A DNA stretch of 41,021 nt from Acidobacteria bacterium Ga0077522 (lineage in GTDB: Bacteria; Acidobacteriota; Vicinamibacteria; Vicinamibacterales; Vicinamibacteraceae), in the NCBI GenBank assembly GCA_001464065.1, contig LNDN01000046.1:1-41021 (forward strand), read 5' to 3'. The notes under the pieces were generated by a model, which saw only the letters and a list, made by a program, of their open reading frames with translations, ran no database searches and was not told the DNA's origin. Shown one piece after another: positions 29,091 through 38,509 of the stretch. The position numbers were made by a program, and so were the translations under genes. The first letter of the stretch is position 1. Each line of letters starts with the position of its first letter.

Positions 29091-30323
29091 CTACTCCTCC
29101 CCTTCCGCCGGCAGCCGGCGAACGCGCACCTTCAGCACGCGGCGGCGCTCGGCCTCGAGCACCTCGATGTCGAGCCCGTCCTCGATGATGTGCTCGCCCA
29201 CGGCGGGCACCCGACCGAGGCGGCTCATGAGGTAGCCCCCGATGGTCTCGAAGCCTTCGCGCTCGATCTCGACGCCCAGCCGCTCGGTCAGTTCGTCGAT
29301 GCCCACCTTGGCGCTGAACACCCAGGTGTCGTCCGGTTCCTCGACGATCGGCTCGGCCTCGACGTCGTACTCGTCGCGAATCTCGCCGACCAGTTCCTCG
29401 ACGAGGTCCTCGACGGTGACCAGGCCCGCCGTCCCGCCGTACTCGTCGACGACGAGCGCGGTCTGCGTACGCGTGCGCTGCAGTTCCTTGAGCAGTTCCG
29501 GGGCGCGCTTGGTCGCCGGGACGACGTGCGCCGCCCGCACCAGCGCCGTGAAGGCCCCCTCGTCGGGATGCGTCGCGCCCTTCAGGAAGACGTCCTTCAT
29601 GTGCACGAACCCGACGACGTCGTCGAGGCTCTCGCGATAGACGAGCAGGCGGGAGTACTCGGACTCGCGGAGGCGGGCCCGCAGGTCGCCGAGCGACGCA
29701 TCAGCCCGGATGGCGACGATGTCGGGGCGGGGCGTCATGACCTCGCGGACGAGGCGATCCTGGAAGGCGACCAGCGATCGGAACAGCTCGCGCGCTTCTT
29801 CCTCGTCTTCTTCCGCGTCGGCCTCGTCCTCGGCCTGTGCCGTGGCCACGACCTCCTCGGTCTGCGGGTCGTCGTCGGCGCGGCGGTCGCTGCCGTTGAC
29901 GCCGGCCATGAGGTGCGTGAACGGCGCGAAGGCCCGGGCGATCACGGCAAACGACGGCAGCAGGAGCGCCAGCACCTGCTGCGGGTTGCTGCGCACCAGC
30001 AGTTGCGGCAGCAGCAGGAAGCAGACGAAGACGAACGCGAGCATCGAGACCAGGAACAGCCAGATGCCGTGCTCGGAGCGCCCGACCCCCTCGACGTGCG
30101 CCAGCAATACCGCGACGATCACCGTGACGAAGCCGAGCAGCACGCGGGCCGGAAAGAACAGGGCCGGCGGGTCCTCGAGGAACGTGCCGAGCAGGTCGCG
30201 CGATCCCGCGGCGCTCTCGGCCATCATGCGCAACGAGAAGCGCATGAGCGCGCTGAACGCCGCCAGGATCGTGCCGAGATACACGGCCACGCACGCCAGC
30301 AGGAAGACGACCAACGGAATCAC
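29091..30323 (-). CDS. CorC/HlyC-type (CNNM) membrane protein with CBS pair
   Basis: A 410-residue protein with about four hydrophobic segments at the N-terminus (residues 2-26, 57-78, 88-110 and a weaker one around 120-135) corresponding to DUF21. An acidic linker ([17 protein letters not shown]) follows, then a CBS pair ([40 protein letters not shown]) and a C-terminal CorC_HlyC domain ([36 protein letters not shown]). Family members are implicated in Mg2+ export or cobalt resistance. The start is GTG at 30323, overlapping the ybeY stop by 4 bases (GTGA). Confidence 0.92.
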   Translation of the reverse strand: MIPLVVFLLACVAVYLGTILAAFSALMRFSLRMMAESAAGSRDLLGTFLEDPPALFFPARVLLGFVTVIVAVLLAHVEGVGRSEHGIWLFLVSMLAFVFVCFLLLPQLLVRSNPQQVLALLLPSFAVIARAFAPFTHLMAGVNGSDRRADDDPQTEEVVATAQAEDEADAEEDEEEARELFRSLVAFQDRLVREVMTPRPDIVAIRADASLGDLRARLRESEYSRLLVYRESLDDVVGFVHMKDVFLKGATHPDEGAFTALVRAAHVVPATKRAPELLKELQRTRTQTALVVDEYGGTAGLVTVEDLVEELVGEIRDEYDVEAEPIVEEPDDTWVFSAKVGIDELTERLGVEIEREGFETIGGYLMSRLGRVPAVGEHIIEDGLDIEVLEAERRRVLKVRVRRLPAEGEE

Positions 30324-30796
30324 GCGCGGGTCTCCCGCTCGATCAGTCCCGACGTCAGGCCGCCCTTGCGCCGCAGGCGGGCCTCCGCCCGCCGCATCTG
30401 CCCCGTGTCGGTCTCGTGGTCGTACCCGAGCAGGTGCAACAGGCCATGCAGCGCCAGCACCTTCAGCTCGGTGCCATACGCGTGACGCGCGGCAACGGCC
30501 TGCCGGCGCGCCACGCCGGTGGCGATCACGATGTCACCGAGATGACGCACCTGGCCCCGCACGCGCGGGCCATCGTCGTCGGCCGGGAAGGAGAGGACGT
30601 CGGTGGCGTGGTCGACGCCGCGCCACTCGCGATTGAGCCGGCGCATGGCCGTATCCCCCGTGAGGACGACGGTGACCGTGCCTCGCGCGCGGCTGGGCGC
30701 CGTGGCGGCGAGCCAGCGGCCGAGCCCGGGGGCGCGAGCCGGGCGGCCGTCGCGGGTGCACACCGTGACGGCCAGGGAACGAGGGTCGGCGTCCAT
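30320..30796 (-). CDS. ybeY: endoribonuclease YbeY (rRNA maturation factor)
   Basis: YbeY is a zinc-dependent single-strand RNase needed for 16S rRNA 3'-end processing and ribosome quality control. The zinc motif [11 protein letters not shown] (His117, His121, His127) is intact, and TDVLSFP and LGDIVIATG are the usual core strands. The ATG at 30796 lies 4 bases after the phoH stop and gives 158 residues, the normal size; the frame extends further upstream into phoH but that part is not YbeY-like. Confidence 0.95.
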   Translation of the reverse strand: MDADPRSLAVTVCTRDGRPARAPGLGRWLAATAPSRARGTVTVVLTGDTAMRRLNREWRGVDHATDVLSFPADDDGPRVRGQVRHLGDIVIATGVARRQAVAARHAYGTELKVLALHGLLHLLGYDHETDTGQMRRAEARLRRKGGLTSGLIERETRA

Positions 30797-30800
30797 GCGA

Positions 30801-31835
<1,035 letters not shown>

Positions 31836-31838
31836 CGC

Positions 31839-31867
31839 GGACGGCTCGGCGAGCCGTCCCTCCCAAC
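31839..31867. repeat. REP-like hairpin between aspS and phoH
   Basis: Arms GGACGGCTC and GAGCCGTCC around GGC (31839-31859), followed by CTCCCAA. It lies in the 61-base gap between the aspS stop and the phoH start, so the hairpin would form in the phoH leader. Confidence 0.8.
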
Positions 31868-31896
31868 GCGCATGGACGCTAGCATGCCGCCTGCGG

Positions 31897-33657
31897 TCAG
31901 GCAAGCGGCTTGAGGTGCAGTTCCTTCCACTGGCGGGCATCCACCGTGGAGGGGGCATCGGACATGAGGTCGACGGCCGCCGCGGTCTTCGGGAAGGCGA
32001 TCACGTCCCGGATCGACGGCTCCCCGGCCAGCAGTGCCACGATGCGATCGAGGCCGAGCGCGATGCCGCCGTGCGGCGGCGTGCCGTATTCGAGCGCGTC
32101 GATGAAGAACCCGAACCGCAGCTTGGCGTCCTCATCCGAGATGCCGAGCAGGCGGAAGAGCTGCCGCTGGACCTCGGGGTCGTGGATACGGATGCTGCCG
32201 CCGCCGATCTCGCTGCCGTTGAGCACGAGATCGTAGGCCTTGGCCGTCACCTCGCCAGGCGCCTCGGTCATCCGCGGCAGGTCGGCGTCCGACGGGGCCG
32301 TGAACGGGTGATGCATGGCCACCCAGCGCTGCTCGTCCTCGGCCCAGTCCAGCAGCGGGAAATCCACCACCCACAGGAACTCGAACCTCGTCGGGTCGAC
32401 GAGGTTGAAGCGCTTCGCGAGCGACAGGCGCAGCGCGCCGAGCAGCTTGGAGACCTGCGCCTCGGTTCCCGCCGTCATCACCAGCAGGCCGTCGGTGCCG
32501 GCGCCGGAGACCTCGAGCGCACGCGTCAGCGCCGCCTCACCCATCGCCTTGGCCGACGTGGCGAGGCCCTTGTCGGTCTGGCGCGCCCAGAGCAGCCCGC
32601 CAGCGCCCATCTCGATCGCCTCGGCGACGATCTTGTCGACCTCGGCACGCGAGATCTTCGCGCCGCCCGGCACCACCAGTCCACGCAGCACCCCGCCGCT
32701 GGCGAGCGCCTCGCGCACGGGCCCGAACGGCGTGTCGGCGAAGACGGCGCCCAGATCCTGAATCTCCATCCCGAACCGGAGATCCGGCTTGTCCGACCCA
32801 TAGCGGGCCACCGCCTCGGCGTAGGTCATCGTGCGGAAGGGGGTGGTGATCTCGATGCCCCCGACCGTGAAGATCTCGGCGATGAGCGGCTCGATCAGCG
32901 AGAACACGAGCGCCTGCGACGCGAAGGAGATCTCGACGTCGACCTGTGTGAACTCCGGCTGCCGATCGGCGCGCAGATCTTCGTCACGGAAGCACTTGAC
33001 GATCTGGAAGTAGCGGTCGAGTCCGCCAATCATCAGGATCTGCTTGAAGATCTGCGGCGACTGCGGCAGCGCGAAGAACTCGCCCGGATGCACCCGGCTC
33101 GGCACGAGGTAGTCGCGCGCGCCTTCCGGCGTGCTCTTGGTGAGGATGGGCGTCTCGATCTCGAGGAACCCGAGCTCGTCGAAGTACCGCCGGATGCCCA
33201 TCGTCAACCGGTGGCGCAGCATCAGGTTCTTCTGCATCCGCTGCCGCCGCAGGTCGAGATAGCGGTAGCGCAACCGCGTGTCCTCGGCCACGAAGCTCTC
33301 GTCGGCGATGCCGAACGGCGGCCGACGGGCGTCGTTGAGCACCCGCAGTTCGCCGATGCGCACCTCGACCTGCCCGGTGTCGAGCTTGTCGTTGACGGTC
33401 TCGGGCGAGCGCGGCGCGACCTGGCCGAGCACGGCCACCACCATCTCCGTCTTCAGCTTCTTGGCCTGGCCCAGCAGGGGCTCGGCCTCGGTCACGACCT
33501 GCGTGACGCCGTAGCGGTCGCGGATGTCGAGGAAGATGACCGCGCCCATGTCGCGGACGCGGTGCACCCAGCCGAGCAGGACGACCTCCTGGCCGACGTG
33601 GTCGGGCCGGAGTTGGCCGCAGGTGTGAGTTCTGTAGAGGTCGCCGAGAAGATCCAT
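31897..33657 (-). CDS. aspS: aspartyl-tRNA synthetase
   Basis: A bacterial-type AspRS of 586 residues. The N-terminal OB-fold has GQLRPDHVGQEVVLLGWVHR and RDMGAVIFLDIRDRYGVTQV. The class II core has TPEGARDYLVPSRVHPGEFF, ALPQSPQIFKQILMIGGLDR, motif 2 CFRDEDLRADRQPEFTQVDV and motif 3 GIALGLDRIVALL. A bacterial GAD insertion is present between them (RAVLARYG-like region with GALRLSLAKRFNL). ATG 33657 is used; a GTG two codons upstream (33663) is possible. It follows hisS after 110 bases. Confidence 0.96.
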   Translation of the reverse strand: MDLLGDLYRTHTCGQLRPDHVGQEVVLLGWVHRVRDMGAVIFLDIRDRYGVTQVVTEAEPLLGQAKKLKTEMVVAVLGQVAPRSPETVNDKLDTGQVEVRIGELRVLNDARRPPFGIADESFVAEDTRLRYRYLDLRRQRMQKNLMLRHRLTMGIRRYFDELGFLEIETPILTKSTPEGARDYLVPSRVHPGEFFALPQSPQIFKQILMIGGLDRYFQIVKCFRDEDLRADRQPEFTQVDVEISFASQALVFSLIEPLIAEIFTVGGIEITTPFRTMTYAEAVARYGSDKPDLRFGMEIQDLGAVFADTPFGPVREALASGGVLRGLVVPGGAKISRAEVDKIVAEAIEMGAGGLLWARQTDKGLATSAKAMGEAALTRALEVSGAGTDGLLVMTAGTEAQVSKLLGALRLSLAKRFNLVDPTRFEFLWVVDFPLLDWAEDEQRWVAMHHPFTAPSDADLPRMTEAPGEVTAKAYDLVLNGSEIGGGSIRIHDPEVQRQLFRLLGISDEDAKLRFGFFIDALEYGTPPHGGIALGLDRIVALLAGEPSIRDVIAFPKTAAAVDLMSDAPSTVDARQWKELHLKPLA

Positions 33658-33679
33658 GGTCACAGTGGGACGGAGAAAC

Positions 33680-33707
33680 GGGAGTCGGGAGTCGGGAATC
33701 GGGAGTC
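33680..33707. repeat. heptanucleotide repeat upstream of aspS
   Basis: Four units, GGGAGTC, GGGAGTC, GGGAATC and GGGAGTC, lie in tandem, trailing into degenerate GTCGG-rich sequence up to about 33735. The tract is in the hisS-aspS gap, so it would be part of the leader on the minus strand. Confidence 0.8.
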
Positions 33708-33733
33708 GGCGTCGTGTCGGCGTCGGGGAATCG

Positions 33734-33757
33734 GGTAGGGCCGGCTCTCCGAGCCGG
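33734..33757. repeat. REP-like hairpin downstream of hisS
   Basis: GGGTAGGG (33733-33740) is followed by arms CCGGCTC and GAGCCGG around TCC (33741-33757). It starts about 10 bases after the hisS stop on the minus strand and may act as a terminator or 3'-end stabiliser. Confidence 0.8.
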
Positions 33758-33767
33758 GCGGAACAGA

Positions 33768-35138
33768 CTACAGAGATCCCGAGGCGACGGGCGTGAGCAG
33801 GTCCTTCAGGTACGCGCCGGCCTGCGCACGTGGCACGCGTTGCTGCTCGCCGGTCCGCAGGTCCTTGACCGTCAGCTCGCCGGCGGCACGCTCGTCATCG
33901 CCTTCGACGACCACCAGCGGCACGCCGGTCGCGGCCGCGTACTTGAACTGCTTGCCAAGCTTGTCGGCATCCGGGTAGACCTCGACGCGCAGCCCTCCGG
34001 CCCGGAGGGTATGCGCCAGCGCCAGGGCGTCGCCGGCCGTGTCGGCGTTCCACTGGGCGATCAACACGTCGGCGGCCGTGGCGGCGATGTGGGCCGGGAA
34101 CATTGCCCGCTCCCCCATCACCACGAGGATGCGCTCGAGCCCCAGCGAAAAGCCGGCGGCGGGCACCGCCTGGCCGAGGAACATGCCGACCAGGCCATCG
34201 TACCGGCCACCGCCACCGAGACTGCCCGCCAGATCCGGGACGGTCATCTCCATGATGCAGCCGGTGTAGTAGGACAGTCCGCGCGCCAGGCTCAGGTCCA
34301 CGCGCAACTGGTGAGCCGCGGGCGTGCGGGCCGCCAGCGCGAGCACCGTCCGCATGGTGGCGATGCCGGCGACGGCCTCGGCATGGCCGGCGACGAACGC
34401 CTCGACCCGATCCAGCGCCGCGGCGTTGTCGGCGGCGACCACACCCGAGAGGGCCGCCGCGCCGAGAATCCCGAGCACGGTGTCGGCCACCTCGGGACGC
34501 AGCCCGCGCGTCTCGTACTCGGCCTTGACCCCGTCCAGCCCGATCTTGTCGAGCTTGTCGAGCGCCACCAGGGCATCGCCGTGCTTGTCGGCCGGCACGC
34601 CGGCCACGTCGAGCACGCCGGTCAGCACGGCGCGATGGTTCAGGCGCAGCACCGCATCGCTGAAGCCGAGGGCCTGCATCGCCTCGCAGGCCGCGGCGCA
34701 GAGCTCGGCCTCGACGACCGGCGAGGTGGAGCCGGTGGCATCCACGTCGCATTGGTAGAACTCGCGGAACCGGCCGCGGGCGGGGCGATCGGCACGCCAC
34801 ACCGGCTGAATCTGATACCGCTTGAAGTACTTCGGCAGCGTGCCGCGGTGCTCGGCGACCACGCGCGAGAGCGGCACCGTGAGGTCGTAGCGGAGGGCCA
34901 GATCGGCCTGCCCCGACGCCTCGTGCTCGCCGCGCTTGAGGATCTTGAAGATGAGCTGATTGCCCTCGTCGCCGTACTTGCCGAGCAGCGTCTCGATGTT
35001 CTCGACGGCCGGCGTCTCGAGCGGCTCGAACCCGTAGCGCTCGTACACGCCGCGGATCACGCCGATGACGTAGGTCCGCCGGCGGACGTCCGCGGGCAGG
35101 AAGTCCCGCATGCCGCGGGCTGGTGCAGTGGAAGCCAT
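33768..35138 (-). CDS. hisS: histidyl-tRNA synthetase
   Basis: A 456-residue class II synthetase. ARGMRDFLPADVRRRTYVIG is the conserved start; TPAVENIETLLGKYGDEGNQ, LRYDLTVPLSRVVAEHR and KYFKRYQIQPVWRADRPARG (motif 2, continued by RFREFYQCDVD) follow; the histidine-specific segment is SLARGLSYYTGCIMEM and motif 3 is AAGFSLGLERILVV. A C-terminal anticodon-binding domain (VLIAQWNADTAGDALALAHT) is present. The start at ATG 35138 is 14 bases after the carbonic anhydrase stop. The open frame upstream is antisense or shadow. Confidence 0.97.
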   Translation of the reverse strand: MASTAPARGMRDFLPADVRRRTYVIGVIRGVYERYGFEPLETPAVENIETLLGKYGDEGNQLIFKILKRGEHEASGQADLALRYDLTVPLSRVVAEHRGTLPKYFKRYQIQPVWRADRPARGRFREFYQCDVDATGSTSPVVEAELCAAACEAMQALGFSDAVLRLNHRAVLTGVLDVAGVPADKHGDALVALDKLDKIGLDGVKAEYETRGLRPEVADTVLGILGAAALSGVVAADNAAALDRVEAFVAGHAEAVAGIATMRTVLALAARTPAAHQLRVDLSLARGLSYYTGCIMEMTVPDLAGSLGGGGRYDGLVGMFLGQAVPAAGFSLGLERILVVMGERAMFPAHIAATAADVLIAQWNADTAGDALALAHTLRAGGLRVEVYPDADKLGKQFKYAAATGVPLVVVEGDDERAAGELTVKDLRTGEQQRVPRAQAGAYLKDLLTPVASGSL

Positions 35139-35152
35139 GGGGTGCCGCGGCG

Positions 35153-35698
35153 TCAGCCGCGGGCCTCGCTTGCCTCGGGCGCCGTCGTGGCGTCGCCCAT
35201 GTAGTCGAGTCGGTAGCCCACGTAGCGGGCCGAGTAGTCGAGAATCGAGGCGACTTCCTCGTCGGTCAGGGTCCGGCGGACCTTGCCCGGGCTGCCCATG
35301 ACCAGCGACCGCGGCGGCACCACGGTCCCTTCGGTGACCAGCGTCCCGGCCGCGACAATCGAGTCCGAGCCGATGACGGCGCCGTTCAGGACGATGGCGC
35401 CCATCCCGATGAGGACCCGATCCTCGATGGTGCAGCCATGGATGAGGGCCCCGTGGCCGATGGTGACCGCGTCGCCGATCGTCGTGGGGTGGGTGCCGCG
35501 CATCACGTGGACGACCGTGCCGTCCTGGATGTTGGAACGGGCCCCGATGCGGATGCGATGGACATCGCCACGCACCACACACTGCATCCAGATGCTCGAT
35601 TCCGGACCGATGACCACATCTCCGATGACCTGCGCGCTCTGGTCCACGAAGACCGACGGGTCGAGCTGGGGCCATTGGCCGCGGTACGGGCGAAGCAT
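35153..35698 (-). CDS. gamma-type carbonic anhydrase / left-handed beta-helix protein
   Basis: A 181-residue hexapeptide-repeat protein of the gamma-carbonic anhydrase (YrdA/CaiE-like) family, which forms trimers with metal at subunit interfaces. The three metal ligands are in place: His64 (VVHV), His82 and His87 (GHGALIHGC). RGDVHRIRIGARSNIQDG carries the conserved Arg, Asp and Gln. The C-terminal helix (DEEVASILDYSARYVGYRLD) packs on the helix in this family. Many members have weak or no carbonic anhydrase activity, so function is uncertain. ATG 35698 is used. It heads the long minus-strand run into hisS. Confidence 0.9.
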   Translation of the reverse strand: MLRPYRGQWPQLDPSVFVDQSAQVIGDVVIGPESSIWMQCVVRGDVHRIRIGARSNIQDGTVVHVMRGTHPTTIGDAVTIGHGALIHGCTIEDRVLIGMGAIVLNGAVIGSDSIVAAGTLVTEGTVVPPRSLVMGSPGKVRRTLTDEEVASILDYSARYVGYRLDYMGDATTAPEASEARG

Positions 35699-35707
35699 GA
35701 ACTCCGC

Positions 35708-35713
35708 ATTATA
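35708..35713 (-). promoter_or_regulatory. -10 element directly before the carbonic anhydrase gene
   Basis: An exact TATAAT on the minus strand ends 9 bases upstream of the ATG at 35698. Transcription would start within a few bases of the start codon, giving a leaderless or nearly leaderless mRNA for the head of the hisS-aspS block. No good -35 is visible at 16-18 bases. Confidence 0.5.
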
Positions 35714-35806
35714 CGACTCCGGTGCGTCACGGCGCCGCGGACGCTCACGGGACGCGTGGGATGCGCGGCACGCATCCAATAAATCCTGAGCATGATTGCC
35801 TAACAA

Positions 35807-35826
35807 AGATAACTTTGACTTTATCT
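35807..35826. promoter_or_regulatory. inverted repeat in the AT-rich region before pheA
   Basis: AGATAA and TTATCT flank an 8-base centre (CTTTGACT) in an AT-rich island (about 35775-35826) that stands out from the GC-rich surroundings. It lies 26 bases upstream of the pheA ATG, where an operator or core promoter of the pheA-ilv operon would be. TTGACT at 35815-35820 resembles a -35 but has no matching -10. I see no T-box, attenuator or leader peptide in this 153-base divergent gap. Confidence 0.35.
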
Positions 35827-35851
35827 CCCCTCCCCGGCACGATGGGTGGGC

Positions 35852-36721
35852 ATGGTGGTCGCGTTCCAGGGTGAACCGGGGGCCTACAGCGAGGCGGCGG
35901 CGCAACGATACGCACCGGACGCCACACTGCTGCCCTGTCCCAGCTTCGAGGACGTCTTCCGCGCCGTGGAGAGCGGGCGGGCCAGCTTCGGGGTCCTGCC
36001 GATCGAGAATTCCATCGGCGGCACCATCCACCGCAACTACGACCTGCTCCTCGAACACGCCCTGCAGATCGTCGGCGACCTCGAACTGAAGGTCGTGCAC
36101 AGTCTCATCGCCCTGCCGGGCACCACCATCGACCAGATCAAGACCATCTACTCGCATCCGCAGGCCCTGGCGCAGTGCGACCGGTACCTGCGCAGCCTGC
36201 CGGGCGTCGAGGTGGTGGCGACCTACGACACGGCCGGCAGCGCCAAGCTCATCAAGGATCGCCAGCTGGCCGGGGCCGCCGCCATCGCGTCCGAGCGCGC
36301 CGCCGCGGTGTTCTCGTTGCAGATTCTCGAGTCGGGCATCCAGGACTTCGCCGACAACATCACCCGGTTCCTGGTCGTGGCGCCCGCGTCGACGGCCCCG
36401 GTGGCCGCCGCCACCAACAAGACGACGGTGGTGTTCACGCTGGCCAACGAGGCGGGCGCGCTGTTCAAGGCGCTCAGCGTCTTCGCGCTGCGCGGCATCG
36501 ACCTGACCAAGCTCGAGTCGCGCCCCATCCCGGGTCGTCCCTGGGAGTACCTGTTCTACGTCGATCTCGCCGTCGGCGCCGAGGATGCCCGCTGCGCGCG
36601 GGCCTTCGCGCACCTGGCCGAGTTCGCCCCCATGTTCCGCAACCTCGGGTCGTATGCGTCCACGCTGCTGCCCCGTTCGACGGCCGCGGCCCCTGCCGTG
36701 GCGGCAGGAGATCCCGCATGA
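35852..36721 (+). CDS. pheA: prephenate dehydratase
   Basis: Prephenate dehydratase converts prephenate to phenylpyruvate in phenylalanine synthesis. This is a monofunctional 289-residue form with no chorismate mutase domain. [14 protein letters not shown] (4-17), [20 protein letters not shown] and the catalytic TRF (171-173, in NITRFLVV) are present; the C-terminal ACT domain (about 190-270) has the phenylalanine-binding signature [17 protein letters not shown], so feedback inhibition is expected. The ATG at 35852 is preceded by GGGTGGG. Its stop overlaps the ilvD start (ATGA), so it is the first gene of the ilv operon. Confidence 0.95.
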   Translation: MVVAFQGEPGAYSEAAAQRYAPDATLLPCPSFEDVFRAVESGRASFGVLPIENSIGGTIHRNYDLLLEHALQIVGDLELKVVHSLIALPGTTIDQIKTIYSHPQALAQCDRYLRSLPGVEVVATYDTAGSAKLIKDRQLAGAAAIASERAAAVFSLQILESGIQDFADNITRFLVVAPASTAPVAAATNKTTVVFTLANEAGALFKALSVFALRGIDLTKLESRPIPGRPWEYLFYVDLAVGAEDARCARAFAHLAEFAPMFRNLGSYASTLLPRSTAAAPAVAAGDPA

Positions 36722-38439
36722 CCGACCTGAACAAGCACAAGAGCGCGGCGCTGACCGACGGCCCCAATCGCGCCGCGGCGCGCGCGATGCTGAAGGCCTG
36801 CGCCTTCACGGACGAGGACCTGGCCAAGCCGCTGGTGGGCATCGCCAACACCTGGACCGAGATCGGCCCGTGCAACTTCCATCTGCGGCGCCTGGCCGAG
36901 CACGTCAAGGACGGCGTGCGGGCCGCGGGCGGCACGCCGATGGAGTTCAACACGATTGCCGTGTCGGACGGCATCACGATGGGGGCCGAGGGCATGCGCG
37001 CCTCGCTCGTCAGTCGTGAAGTGATCGCCGACTCGATCGAACTCGTGAGCTTCGGGCACCACCTCGACGCCGTGGTCATGCTGTGCGGCTGCGACAAGAC
37101 GATTCCCGGCACGATCATGGCGCTGGCGCGGCTGAACATCCCGGGCGTCATCCTGTATGGCGGCTCGATCGCGCCCGGCACCTGGCAGGGCAAGGACGTC
37201 ACCATCCAGGACGTCTTCGAGGGCATCGGCGCGCAGGCGGCCGGTCGCATCTCGCTGATCGAACTGAAGGATCTGGAAGACAAGGCGTGCCCCGGCGCCG
37301 GCGCGTGTGGCGGCCAGTTCACCGCCAACACGATGGCGATGGTCGCCGAGTTCCTCGGCATCGCCGCGATGGGCAGCGTCAGCATCCCGGCCACGCTGCC
37401 GGCCAAGGACGCCGCCGCCGAGCAGGCGGGGCGCCTCGCCATGGACCTGCTGCGTCGGGGCGTGCGTCCTCGCGACCTCATCACGCGCACGGCCTTCGAG
37501 AACGCCATCACCGGCGTCGTGGCCACGGGCGGCTCGACCAACGCCGTGATGCACCTGCTGGCGATCGCCACCGAAGCCGGCGTGCCGCTGAGCATCGACG
37601 ACTTCAACGCCATCAACGACCGCACGCCGCTGCTGGCCGACCTCAAGCCGGGCGGGCGCTACGTCGCGGCCGACCTGCACGCGGCCGGGGGCACCGGGCT
37701 CGTCTGCCAGCGCCTGGCCGCCGCGGGCCTCATCGACGGCAGTGCGCCAACGGTGACCGGCCGGACCATCGGCGAGGAAGCCGCGGCCGCGCAGGAGACG
37801 CCCGGGCAGGATGTGGTGCGTCCCTTCGACACGCCGCTCAAGCCGACCGGCGGCCTGCTGATCCTCAAGGGCAACATCGCGCCGGCGGGCAGCGTGGTGA
37901 AGGTGGCCGGCTCGTCGCTGGGCGGACACCAGGGCCCGGCGCGCGTCTTCGAGGGCGAGGAAGCCGCCTTCGCGGCCGTCCAGGCCGGCCAGATCAACGC
38001 CGGCGACGTCGTCGTCATCCGCCACGAAGGGCCCAAGGGTGGGCCAGGCATGCGCGAGATGCTGGGCGTCACGGCGGCGATCATGGGCGCGGGGCTCGGC
38101 GACAAGGTCGCCCTGCTCACCGACGGCCGCTTCTCGGGCGCCACGCGCGGCCTGATGGCCGGGCACGTCTCCCCCGAAGCCGTCGCCGGCGGCCCCATCG
38201 CCGCCATCCGCGATGGCGACGTCATCACGTTCGACCTGCAGCAGCGCCGCCTCGACATGGCGGTCAGTGACGACGAGATTGCGCGGCGGCTCGCGTCGTA
38301 TCAGCCACCGGCGCCGCGCTACACGACCGGGGTGATGGCCAAGTACGCCAGCCTCGTGTCCTCGGCCTCCGAGGGCGCCATCACGCGCCCGGCGGCCACG
38401 TTGGCCAACCAGATTCGCCGCCAGACACCCGTCGCCTGA
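36718..38439 (+). CDS. ilvD: dihydroxy-acid dehydratase
   Basis: IlvD dehydrates dihydroxy-isovalerate and dihydroxy-methylvalerate, the third step of valine and isoleucine synthesis. The 573-residue protein has the three iron-sulfur cysteines Cys52 (GPCN), Cys125 (CGCDKT) and Cys197 ([12 protein letters not shown]), as well as [17 protein letters not shown] and [12 protein letters not shown]. It starts at ATG 36718 with AGGAG 9-10 bases upstream, overlapping pheA by 4 bases. Confidence 0.97.
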   Translation: MTDLNKHKSAALTDGPNRAAARAMLKACAFTDEDLAKPLVGIANTWTEIGPCNFHLRRLAEHVKDGVRAAGGTPMEFNTIAVSDGITMGAEGMRASLVSREVIADSIELVSFGHHLDAVVMLCGCDKTIPGTIMALARLNIPGVILYGGSIAPGTWQGKDVTIQDVFEGIGAQAAGRISLIELKDLEDKACPGAGACGGQFTANTMAMVAEFLGIAAMGSVSIPATLPAKDAAAEQAGRLAMDLLRRGVRPRDLITRTAFENAITGVVATGGSTNAVMHLLAIATEAGVPLSIDDFNAINDRTPLLADLKPGGRYVAADLHAAGGTGLVCQRLAAAGLIDGSAPTVTGRTIGEEAAAAQETPGQDVVRPFDTPLKPTGGLLILKGNIAPAGSVVKVAGSSLGGHQGPARVFEGEEAAFAAVQAGQINAGDVVVIRHEGPKGGPGMREMLGVTAAIMGAGLGDKVALLTDGRFSGATRGLMAGHVSPEAVAGGPIAAIRDGDVITFDLQQRRLDMAVSDDEIARRLASYQPPAPRYTTGVMAKYASLVSSASEGAITRPAATLANQIRRQTPVA

Positions 38440-38480
38440 AGTTCGTCGTTCGAGCCCATAGCCCTACGCCTTTTTTTCTG

Positions 38481-38508
38481 AGCCCCGAGCCCAGAGTCCT
38501 GAGCCTGA
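38481..38508. repeat. heptanucleotide repeat in the ilvD-ilvB gap
   Basis: Four 7-base units, GAGCCCC, GAGCCCA, GAGTCCT and GAGCCTG, lie directly before the ilvB start, after a run of seven T (38471-38477). The T-run has no hairpin before it, so I do not call a terminator. Confidence 0.6.
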
Positions 38509-38509
38509 T

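Noticed and set aside
38460-38509. Intrinsic terminator between ilvD and ilvB (run of seven T)
   Set aside because: No stable hairpin precedes the T-run, and the following sequence is a heptanucleotide repeat leading directly into ilvB in the same direction.
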